Source: Ophiothrix spiculata
Taxonomy: Eukaryota > Echinodermata > Ophiuroidea > Amphilepidida > Ophiotrichidae
Length of the DNA: 20,220 nt
Assembly: GCA_000969725.1 (NCBI GenBank)
Contig: JXSR01S074681.1
Reading direction: 5' to 3' (one strand)
In this document: positions 1 to 9,056 of the stretch, piece after piece
How positions within the stretch are numbered: position 1 is the stretch's first letter
How the letters are laid out: every line of letters begins with the position of its first letter
Translations under genes and position numbers: made by a program
Notes under the pieces: model-generated
What the model saw: only the letters and a program-made list of their open reading frames with translations
Told to the model about the DNA's origin: nothing
The model's database searches: none

Positions 1-1491
1 AGAAATTAGAATACATGTCTGAAGATAAATAAATTATTTATTTCAAATATCAATTTTAAGATTAAAAAATCGCAAGAAAATACAACTACAAACTGCATTA
101 AATTCGTATTTGCTATGGAGTATCGCTGTGTGTACTTGGGAATTCCCTTTTAACTGGATGTGACGTCATATCATTCATTACTGCCCTAGAGGGGTGTCGC
201 AATTGAGCAATTGCTTATGTCTTGTTACCACGTGCTTCTGCTAGTATTTTCGTCCTTGCGTCGATATATACCAATATATGTAATGACCGGCTGGTTTTCA
301 TATTTTCACAAACAATGTTATGAGGTTAGCTTGTTGACATTTTCACTCACAAAAATAAATTTGTCAATTAATCCAAAACCGGGAACAAAACAAACACAAG
401 CCAAAATATGCCACCGAAACCCGGGTCGAAGCGAAGGCAAAGGGAAAAACTAAATCCCAGACGCAATGTACACTGTTTTGTTTATGAAGAAAGGTTCGGC
501 AGTTTCCCAAGGTGAAAAAGAGGACATCGTGGATGTTGCTTCTGAATTTCCCGCGGAATTTGCACTAGTGTAAAATGTGTTGGTCGATCCACCGACATCG
601 TTTCCAGGGACATTGTTATGTGCATCCAGAAATTATATTGTGCAGGTAACTTTTTGATGTTACATGCACATATGCATGTGGTGAAAATATCCTATTTCGA
701 ACACTGCCCCCGGGGGTTAATAACACCAAAAACAATAAATTTCTGTGGGTAGTATGTTTTAGCATGGTTTACAAATTACATGCTAAAATAAATTTCCCTG
801 TTGTGTTATACCTCAGTTAACCAAAATCATGCATACTGCCCTCTGTTGGTGTGAACAGGTAAAAGTTCATTCAAAAGAAGTTGGATTGATTGATATTGAT
901 GAATAATAGTTGCATCCTGGAGTTGTATCCATGATATGTAAATAGATGGGTTGATGAGATGAATGTTAGATGATAGTTACCACAAAAGTTAGTTTAACAT
1001 TTTAAAATTTGCGTTGAGTCTCTAGTCCAGCTGCCCATGTCATCTCCTTTTCATTGTATAGCCCATTTGTACATGTATACCGTATATTCTTTGATCATTT
1101 TTAGTTTTACAATCACTAATTTCTTTAGTGATACTGAAGTTAAATGAAAGGGTTGGCTATTTTTTAGTTTGTTTGTTAATTGTTGTTGATGGTACCCTAG
1201 TAGCTTATAACCTTACTATTCACTTTGTAATAACCATTTGTTTTTCTTGTATTAACCTTTTTGCCAAGACCCAAACACTGCAACTTATTAATTTGTTACT
1301 GATTAAACACTAATAAATTTTAACGCACTGTGACCATACAAGCACATTAAAAATTGATTGTGTAATTGCATTGATTAGTCTCTTGTGTGACATTTGTTGT
1401 GTTCACACAAATCAAGGAAACTCCAAGAGGAATCTTGCGATATATACCAAAGTCAGAACTTGAACAAGGACATCTCATTTGCATAAATGAT
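1..1491. other. Intergenic or intronic DNA, no confirmed gene
   Basis: AT-rich sequence without a recognisable protein. Visible structure: a regulatory-looking cluster at 161-234 (listed separately), two short overlapping ORFs starting at ATG 408 (35 codons, lysine/arginine-rich start MPPKPGSKRRQ) and ATG 466 (35 codons, ending at 573), and a perfect 10-bp hairpin TTTTAGCATG / CATGCTAAAA at 757-766 and 779-788 with a 12-nt loop. Neither ORF matches a family I know. From about 600 to 1490 I see nothing but stop-rich AT sequence. Confidence 0.5.
161..234. promoter_or_regulatory. Promoter-like cluster: CRE, CAATTG palindrome, CACGTG E-box
   Basis: Within 74 bases there is a full consensus cAMP-response element TGACGTCA (161-168), a perfect palindrome GCAATTGAGCAATTGC (199-214) and a CACGTG E-box (229-234). 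The motifs are seen directly; that they act as a promoter is inference. They lie about 175 bases upstream of the ATG at 408, which opens a short basic ORF that could be a first coding exon with a possible donor AAG/GTGAAA at 511/512. No TATA box or gene downstream confirms this. Confidence 0.25.
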
Positions 1492-1869
1492 AAAAAGAGG
1501 GCCCCGGAGGGCTGCGAAATTAGGTTCAATATAAAATAATTGAATTTAAATAAATAAAAAAAATACTATATTGAACTCCATTGGATTCAAAAGTGTCTGT
1601 AATTAGGTCCAATGAATATGAAATAATCATAATATTTAGTTTTAATTCGTCTTTACACATGAAGTCAGTGGCAAAATCAAAAAAAGAGGGCCCCGGAGGG
1701 CTGCGAAATTAGGTTCAATATAAAATAATTGAAAATAAATAAATAAAAAAAATACTATATTGAACTCCATTGGATTCAAAAGTGTCTGTAATTAGGTCCA
1801 ATGAATATGAAATAATCATAATATTTAGTTTTAATTCGTCTTTACACATGAAGTCAGTGGCAAAATCAA
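1492..1869. repeat. Direct tandem duplication, two 189-bp units
   Basis: The segments 1492-1680 and 1681-1869 are head-to-tail copies with a period of 189 bases. Landmarks are AGAGGGCCCCGGAGGGCTGC at the start of each unit and GTCAGTGGCAAAATCAAA at the end. I find only about two substitutions between them, both in the A/T-rich stretch after AAAATAATTGAA, so the duplication is recent. Each unit contains a small inverted pair (TTCAATATA / TATATTGAA). No coding sequence is evident; the ORFs crossing it are not conserved-looking. Confidence 0.95.
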
Positions 1870-3660
1870 ATCCGGGCAGATCGCGACCGGCAGACATCCT
1901 CCTGAATGTAGCTCCATTTTTTTTTTTTGGGGGGGGGGGGGAATTGGTTGATGCCAAGGTACCAATGCCAAAATAACATTGATTGTGTGGACACTTACGG
2001 CCATTTCAACATTAATATTAGTTCTTGCTCAGAGCTGTCCACTACCCTCTGCAGCGCAATCAAAAGTGTGCTTTTGCCCAGGTGTGCTGTCTGGGCTCAT
2101 TGCTGGGTCTGTGGGAGAGGACATCAGGGGAACGGTAGTACATTAATATTGATGCAGGCCGGGGATGCAGGTATGCTGTTATTTACAAGCACTGTTGGAA
2201 TTTGGGCTTTGTGAGCTCAGCTGTGTCCAGAATTTCCTGACAAATATAGCTTTTGATGTCCTGCTCTTCTTTAATTCTATCACAATTGACCACATTTCCC
2301 TCCCAATTTGCAACATTTCCCAACTGGGAACTTGCTGTTTTTTCAAACCATTGCTGTCATAAAGATTATGGCCTACCTGTAAATAAAGTTTGCAATAAAT
2401 CCGTACAGCAAATGTGCTGGTCTGGAGTTAGTCAAACAATAAAAGCTTAGTTTTGAAGATTCAGAAGTATAGGCTAATACTAATAAGCCTATTGGATCCT
2501 CATGTATTGGTCCCGATGTCTGACATCTCATATTTGAATATCTCAAGACTACTTTGGTGTGTGAACACATCAAATTGATATTTTTGATTGATCATTATTG
2601 ATGAAACATGACTGGTATAATAAGATATAAATTTGTCTTTAGCAGAAATATTATTGGAGGATAATAAACACATTAATTTATTCAACTAAAGCCAAGCGTA
2701 ACAATCAATGAAATTGAATTGTACTGACATTTTAAGGGGATAATAACACTGAATCGTTTTCACACCATGTTTTTATAACAGAATTTGTTTCAAATGAGAC
2801 TGAAGTCAAAATTTTCATATTTAAAGAAAGTGAAGGAACTCTTGGAAAAACTATAAATAAAAGCGCTCTTTCGAATTGTAAAATAGGTTATCGTTGATCC
2901 ATAAAGTAGATTTCATCAGTTGTAGGTTTTCTTTTAGTTGAATTGTGAAATATGTTTCTAGAAAGACCATGCGGTACTTCTGAAAGTTTAGAATTATTGA
3001 TAATATAATATATGTCACTGGTGTCTTGTGGAGTGAGGACAGTGTTTGAATCGTTATTTATCCCAAACTGTGTCTGCAGCAAAATTGGCCTAACAGGATA
3101 TATAGTGAACACAAAACTTGTTGTGTTACCTTGATTCCCGCTTTGGTTTAGCATTTGAAACAAATCTTTGATGCTGACAAAAGGAAGCACTCCTATTTTG
3201 GAGGAAAATTTGTTGATGAAGCAAAGTTGGTAGACTTTTAAATGTTTTGATGGATAAGATGGAAACATGATTTGCCTTGGAATAATATTTTCTGTTATGA
3301 TTTGTTTGCTGAAGTAAAGGTATCGTGAACAACAGCAAAGAGCATGGTGCAAAAATAGATTAATTGTCAGATCTAAGATTGGAGCTGAGCAACTCGTAAT
3401 TATTTGTTTGATGCGAGCAATATATAATGTAAATCTAAAAATAATGATGTCTTGGACTTTGAATGCTTGAAGGTTTAATAAATGCTAGAGTTCTCAAATC
3501 ATCTCATCTTGGACACCAGATGTAAACCAAATGTATGACCAAGATCGCGTGGTCAGATACTGCATGGTTTCTTTTGTACTTATGTTCAACAATGAGTTGT
3601 CTTTTCAAGACTCTAGGACTCTAGGAAATGGATGAAATCAAGTAGGATGAAATACTCATC
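1870..3660. other. Non-coding DNA with T13/G14 homopolymer run, no confirmed gene
   Basis: After a short CpG-rich piece (1870-1905) comes a run of about 13 T followed by about 14 G (1917-1941), a slippage-prone and quadruplex-capable tract. The rest is AT-rich with no recognised protein. The longest open stretch is a 154-codon ORF on the minus strand (3352-2888). It shows no motif, signal peptide or compositional bias that I can link to a family, and I do not call it a gene. Confidence 0.5.
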
Positions 3661-3668
3661 ATGTTGGT

Positions 3669-3890
3669 GCTGGATCAGTGATTTTTATTGTGGTCAATAA
3701 CTGAAAAGTGATAATTATGAAATATTTTGAAAATAATAGGGAAAAATTGATTGACTCAAGTTGAGGTCATTCAGAGCAATTTATGATCCATGTGGTTTGC
3801 TGGTTCAGTGATGTATTGCGATCAATAAGTGATAATGAAAACATGAAATTGGGAAGAAAATTGATTGTTGAAGTTGACAACATGGTTAAT
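3669..3890. repeat. Diverged tandem repeat, period about 130 bp
   Basis: A unit beginning GCTGGATCAGTGAT at 3669 recurs as GCTGGTTCAGTGAT at 3799. The copies share in order GATCAATAA or GGTCAATAA, AGTGATAAT, ATGAAAT, GAAAATTGATTG and AAGTTGA. The copies differ by many substitutions and indels, so this is an old local duplication. No coding function is seen. Confidence 0.55.
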
Positions 3891-3922
3891 TGACGATTCA
3901 TCAAGTACTCTTGACATTTGCT

Positions 3923-3946
3923 GAAGTGGAAGTGGAAGTGGAAGTT
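3923..3946. repeat. Hexamer microsatellite (GAAGTG)4
   Basis: Four consecutive GAAGTG-type units, the last ending in TT. Each contains GGAAGT on the plus strand, an ETS-like core. Whether it has regulatory meaning is unknown. It sits just upstream of the candidate exon at 4021. Confidence 0.85.
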
Positions 3947-4020
3947 ACATGTATGGCGTATGGATCAAGAAAACTTCATAAGGAAATACTGCTGTTTGAA
4001 GCTTGTTTTTATGGTGATAG

Positions 4021-4230
4021 TTGGCACAATGTGCTGATCTGCTTTCATTTTTGGATTCATTGCTTACCATGTTGACATCCAAAACTGTTTGGGGTCACTA
4101 TGCAAAGATTCTTGCTGAAGCTATAGCGGAAGAGGAGTGTAATGATGACTTTGAGGGAGATGAGCATGGGAGATCTAAAGGGATTTTAAGCAGGCATGGA
4201 TATTACATACCTCCAAGGCGGTTATTCAAG
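4021..4230 (+). CDS. Candidate internal coding exon, product not recognised
   Basis: Open reading frame of about 70 codons that could be an exon. A TAG acceptor precedes 4021 after a T-rich tract, and a consensus donor GTAAGT follows immediately (4231-4236) after TTC AA. The translation has a predicted helical stretch (LLSFLDSLLTMLTSKTVW), then an acidic segment (AEEECNDDFEGDEHG) and a basic end (SRHGYYIPPRRLF). That reads more like real protein than most frames here. If not spliced, the frame stops at TAA 4231-4233 after LFK. I cannot assign a family. It is not part of vertebrate-like androglobin, and I find no partner exons nearby. It may belong to an upstream neighbour gene or to a decayed element. 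Confidence 0.35.
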
Positions 4231-4236
4231 TAAGTG

Positions 4237-5188
4237 TTTGATGGCCTATGATATCAGTTTTGCTGGGGAGGGGAGGGATCAATCATGAGCAGGTACATGG
4301 ATATTACATTCTTCTTCCATATTCCTGTCAAGAGATTTTTATTTGGCCTGTTGAATGATTATTTGAAACTATAGAGGAGAAAGCTAAGTCTAGTGCTAAC
4401 GATTCTCAGCTCAGAACTTCGTAAGTTACAGCATTATCTTCCAGTGCTGGAAGATTCAGTTAATTAGACCCATACACTTGTAGCAATTAAATTTAAATGG
4501 AAAAAATTGTCAAAACTAGAATTTGTAGGTCCACCCGAGCTCCACATCCTAAAAAAATAATAGACCTTGTACTTTACACAAATATATCAGGGGGTCTTCA
4601 GACTCACATGACCTATTTTGAGTACAAGTTCTATAGCATTTTGTCATTAGTCCCTCAAATTCCTTTATTTTGAACTCTCTGGTGTCATTTCATGTGTGTC
4701 ACTTAGTGATAAATTACACATGTTTTATTATTGATTTCATGACCAGAATTCGAATTTACCATTGATGAGTATGTTCAAATTTATTGATAACCAATAATAT
4801 GGGGTTATTTGGTGTCAGTGAGTAATTTTCAACAGTGTAGGACTCATTTGTGCGTCATATTCTATGGCAAGACATTTTAAGGTTGTAATTGATATGGATT
4901 AAATTCTCTGAAATCATCCATTAATTTGCCATTTGTTTTCCTTGACATCATTTATTTATCTGTCACTTGACATTATTGATGGCGGCAGAGGAGGGGGAAA
5001 CAATCCAATTCAATTACCATTATGTGTTGCTCATTTGCTGCGCCACTTTGGTTCTTAGATTCCGGGATGTTGAAATGATATTCCAGTATATGCTCCGTAT
5101 ATTTTGACATGGGAAGAGGAGGGAGGGGGCTTTCTGTAGCCTCACTTGGTTATTTAGAGTTATCATTTCTTCTCAGTGTCATTTCTTT
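4237..5188. other. Non-coding DNA, nothing recognised
   Basis: AT-rich, stop-dense in all frames, with G-rich patches (for example 5109-5128). No tRNA, repeat arms or protein similarity noticed. Confidence 0.5.
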
Positions 5189-5330
5189 CCCGAGGGGGGG
5201 GGGGGTTACTTAGTACAAAAGGGGTTATAGGGGCGTGCCGCAAATTCGGGTAGCAAAACCAGGCTCTCTGGTATTTCAATCGTCCTTTTTCTTCGCAAAA
5301 TATGTTATTTTGATCGGTTCTCTTTTTATA
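5189..5330 (+). mobile_element. Truncated G-rich MITE end (same family as 14918-15274)
   Basis: The sequence starts CCCGA, then 12 G and TTACTTAGT, followed by AAAAGGGGTTATAGGGGCG, TGCCGC and GGGTAGCAAAA. This lines up in order with the left end of the full element at 14918 (CCCGGGGGGGTACTTAGT, AAAGG, GTACGGACGCGCGGCC, CGGTTGC). No matching C-rich right end is found downstream, so this is probably a one-ended remnant. The right boundary is uncertain. A 12-G run (5194-5205) could form a quadruplex. Confidence 0.5.
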
Positions 5331-6905
5331 GGCTCCCAGGGCCTGCAGCATTTGCTGAGCATCTCAGATACTTACTTCACAGAATAGTCAAAATGAATAA
5401 AATCCTCTTCATTGTTTTGCTTCTGTACCAAATGAGGACTTGGTTACGGTACCATGTATGACGTAACATTTTCCAAGTGAACTAGGCCTAATTAGTCTTT
5501 ATCAAAGACTTGATTTTATTTGTAAAGTTAGACCTCTATCGATTGCTGGTAGAGCAAGCTAGTAGTGGTTATGCCGAGCGCTTAAGCGTGAGGTCCTTTG
5601 GGAAGGCTCACCACCCTGCTCACCGCCAGAAGTGACAATTTTGCAAGCAAAGCGAGCGAACTGGTTAAGTAGTTTCAGGTAGCTTGTTCCTTCAAGTTAA
5701 ATTTACTTATAAATGCTACAAGTTAAACTCAGTTATTTAGGCCATAGCACAGACTAGGCCTAAGGGACTTGTTGTGTTTGGGAGCCTATGTTTGTATGTA
5801 TTCACCAAGGTGCAAGCAAACATGGGCTAAGAGAAAGATAAATATATGTGATTAAACACTTCATTATGTGTATTTACAGTATCATTGGTACAGTGTTTCA
5901 TTATTTGTTCATTAATTGTTTACCAATTATAAGACTGTCTGCCTCAGAAAAATATAAAATCTGGTAGATTTTGATTTCATATTGAAGTTTTTATCATAGG
6001 AACTTGGAAATATTTGAATCTTTGATTGAGTACCATTCGTAATACTTTTTAGAGTAATAGAACACCTGTTTTATAAGACAAGTAGTTAGCTATACCACAA
6101 GTATCAAAATCGTCACTGGTGGGTGGTTTTTTTTTTGCAGCTTGCTTTTAGGCCCTTATTTAACTGGTATTTCTCCATGATAAAATTTACTGATGTACTT
6201 GATGCCACTTACAAGGTTGAGCACCTCCCTTAGGGCCAAAATTAAGAACCTTGAAGTAGATGGCAAATAGTATCACGAAGTATATCTAAATCCATCAATG
6301 GACTGATAACGCACCCAGACCGTTAGTAGCTACAGCAGACACAACATCAAGATTTAAGACTCACTACAGCTTGCAATAGCACTGTCTTTCCAGGATGTCA
6401 TGTTTAAAGCATTATTGTTGAAAATATTAATGTACACCATTGGCAACTTGGAAGCCAATTGCAATTATCATGAGTTCTGCCTCATCTGTTATTAGTAGGT
6501 CGTCTTCTAAATTAAGGTAAGTGTTTTTTAAGAAGATGGAAAAGATGATGGCTCTAAAATTTCTATTACTTGTATGGTAGCTCTGACTTGAGCCGTTGTC
6601 AACCTACCAGCCTAGATACACCTACCATATAAATACGCCGGAGTCGCAGACGATGCTTACAATCGGCTTGAACGCCTCGGTTGTGGTGCTGCACCCCACA
6701 ACATCGCTGCTTAGTCACTAAATTGAATTTGGTCACGTGATTTATATTGATCAGAGGAATTACCAGACAGAGGGGTACTTGGTCAGTGGAGAAGGATAGA
6801 CACTGAGAGGGAGGTTGGTCAGTATTAAGGGATAGTCGAGGGATCTGGGCAAGATCTAGTGTATGGTGGAGGATCTAATGAACTTACCTGATCTAAGCAT
6901 TAAGA
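5331..6905. other. Non-coding DNA with a CpG-rich islet at 6640-6715
   Basis: Mostly AT-rich and featureless. TAGGCCT words recur (5485, 5755). A short stretch at 6640-6715 is unusually CpG-rich (about eight CpGs in 75 bases, against very few around it). It contains a small GTTGTGG / CCACAAC hairpin and an open frame of about 30 codons reading ADDAYNRLERLGCGAAPHN before a stop. I do not recognise it as a gene or element. Confidence 0.45.
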
Positions 6906-7131
6906 GGGGAGCGTGGTCAAGCGGTTAGAGCATGGGTCTCGTAATACAGAGGTTGTGGGTTCGAGCCCCGGGCCTGGCGGTTTTCGTCACCTTGTTTCCT
7001 TGGGCAAGAAATTTTACTTGCTCCGTGGTTCAGAAGTCACGTAAAGCCGTTGGTCCCCTGTACGAATAGACTCCTTAATGGGGTATGCATTACATGCAAA
7101 TACTGTGTATCAATGATTGATTGATTGATTA
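6906..7131 (+). mobile_element. tRNA-derived SINE
   Basis: The 5' part is tRNA-like with both RNA polymerase III boxes: A box TGGTCAAGCGGTTAGAGC (6914-6931) and B box GGTTCGAGCCC (6958-6968). The anticodon region does not fold as a clean tRNA stem, and unrelated sequence follows, so this is a SINE and not a tRNA gene. The body contains CCTTGGGCAAGAAATTTTAC (7000-7019), which resembles the conserved central segment of Deu/CORE-type SINEs; that class assignment is from memory. The 3' end is a short (TTGA)n tail at 7113-7130, the usual 3' form of such SINEs. No clear target-site duplication is seen. Confidence 0.8.
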
Positions 7132-9006
7132 CTTAATGTCACAGGTACTGGATACAGGTAGTAGAGTATTTTTAGTGTTCAAATAGGCTTATACCTCAGT
7201 GAGGGGATAGTGTAGAAAATATAAGGGGGGAATGGGAATAGAAAAGACAAAAGTTCTGTTTGGATTAAGATATGGCTTCACCATCTTAGTACCCACCTTT
7301 CCACTTATATGATGAGATACCGTACTCCTCTGGGCACAATCTGGGCACTAAGTCTGTGCAAAAGACTAAGCCTATCTAGGCTCTGCCTAGTCCATCGTCA
7401 CATTCATTCTGCCCATCAGCATTTGGTAATGCCACCAAATCTTCGAGACCATTTGTAGCTGTATTGCAATGTGTCTGCGTCAAAGACTAAACCTATTCCA
7501 TCATCCCATTCACTCTTTCCATTGTTTGAAATATCGTAACCAATTTATTTGCATAAGTCATGTGTTATTCAGAAGTCAATTACATTGGTTTGTTTTACCA
7601 TTACCATGTCAATTTAAACAATGCATACCCATCAAAATGGACTCATTCATTCATTGACGTAAATTGGTTGTGTGTTGACAGTCCCAGTCACGCTAGTATT
7701 ACCGTACTATTAATTACTAGATTGCCAGGGGATGGGGTGCCACTTATTTTCGAATCTTGTTAAGGGCAGCAAGTCGGCATACAAATTTACAATGGGTGTT
7801 TGCTGAACTTGACCGACTTGATTGCAAATTTGGTACCCGACATCAGATAGGCTCTTTCACTTGCACGGAATAAAGTGTATTTCCAGGTAATAACTGCAAT
7901 AGCTAGTTGACTTGCTGCCTGTATCTATTTTCCTTATTTTCATCTAGAGGGGTCAGGTACCAGTTGTGCATGTCAAAAAAACAAAAACAACAAAACAACA
8001 AAGAAGAGATAACATGAGCAAAACCCAGTGTTAGAAGAACAAGAAACAGGCTTAGTCTTTTGAAAATTGCTGGCGAGCATTAAATGGCTCTCCTGAAGCT
8101 GTTTAGGTGAGCATAAGGAGAGCAATACTAAGACTAAAAGCAATAAAGATATAGGAAACCTATTAAAGAGGAGCTCCAAATTGCTCATAGAGCAATTGAG
8201 GGGAGTAATTAAGAAGAGCATTCAAGAAAGAGAAGGATAAAATGGAAAATTTAGCAAGAAATGTAAAAGTGGGACCAATGATCTTTTTTTTTACTTGTCA
8301 GCCTAACTTAAACTGGTTTTTGGTCTACAAAATAGGAAAATTCTACCGGAAAAAATCAATGATGCATCGGGAGAAAATGACTTAACCCCACCTGAAAAAA
8401 TGTCTTGTTATGCCATTGCTGGCTATGTTATAGGTTTAAGTCCTTGTTTGTTTCAAAAAACATCTTTGTTCTGATAACAATAGGGGGATCCCCTCCCCGG
8501 TGTACAATAAACTTGTATTTACTGCCACCAATATTGGTATTTAATTAGGTTAGCAACATGGTAAGGTTTTACCGTCAGTGTAGAAGTTACTTGAATGATG
8601 CTCACTTGTTGCTTAGAACACTTACAACTCACATAATAGTTAGTTGGAAATTATATTCATTTGAAGTCTTTGATATTGAGATATTGTTTCACATTACTAC
8701 AATGAGAGATCTTGTTGTGTTGAAAGTATGACGTCTTGAAGGGGACATACAATCTGGACAACAAAATGTGGAATCAACTTTTAGAATGTGAAATTTGGTG
8801 TTTTTTTCCGTAACTGGAAAGAGTGATACAATTGTGCATTAATATTTGAATCAACTGAAGCTTTTCACTATTTGGCAAATGAATTTAGAACTGGGCAGTT
8901 ATTTCACTTCTTTTTGTCATAATTAATGTATTTATGGACAAATTTGGTGGTTAAGACCTAATAGTGAACGTGTATTTTTGAACTAACAAACCGTATTTCA
9001 ATACTA
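7132..9006. other. Non-coding DNA upstream of ADGB exon 1
   Basis: No gene found. A weak diverged repeat links 7349-7385 with 7467-7503 (GTCTGYGYMAAAGACTAARCCTAT-like, about 118 bases apart). A purine-rich segment (7975-8235) gives a long open frame on the minus strand that is compositional only. The last few hundred bases should contain the ADGB 5' UTR and promoter, but I see no TATA box or clear core element. An in-frame TGA at 8965-8967 precedes the proposed start codon. Confidence 0.4.
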
Positions 9007-9056
9007 ATGGCTTCAGCTTTTGCCAGTCTTGTTGCAAAGCAAAGCAAAGTTGCAAG
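9007..9056 (+). CDS. ADGB: ADGB exon 1 (proposed start)
   Basis: ATG at 9007 opens MASAFASLVAKQSKVA and the frame ends as AG at a strong donor (GCAAG/GTATGT). Exon 2 needs two bases from upstream before its first A, and AG+A gives Arg, so the phases fit. Vertebrate androglobin also begins MAS and is lysine-rich, which is supportive but weak because the region is short. An in-frame stop upstream at 8965-8967 rules out extension of this frame. A further 5' exon remains possible. Confidence 0.6.

Noticed and set aside
408-511. Alternative ADGB first exon starting at ATG 408
   Set aside because: Its phase would also fit exon 2, but it would need an intron of about 9.5 kb and its sequence is no closer to androglobin than the exon at 9007, which has the better donor.
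1917-1941. T13/G14 run as a biological signal
   Set aside because: Homopolymer runs like this are common slippage or sequencing artefacts; noted only as low-complexity sequence.
2888-3352. 154-codon ORF on the minus strand
   Set aside because: Long for this AT content, but it has no recognisable motif, no splice context and a residue mix like translated non-coding DNA.
6906-6978. Possible functional tRNA gene
   Set aside because: A and B boxes are good but the anticodon arm does not pair cleanly, there is no CCA-side acceptor match, and SINE body plus tail follow.
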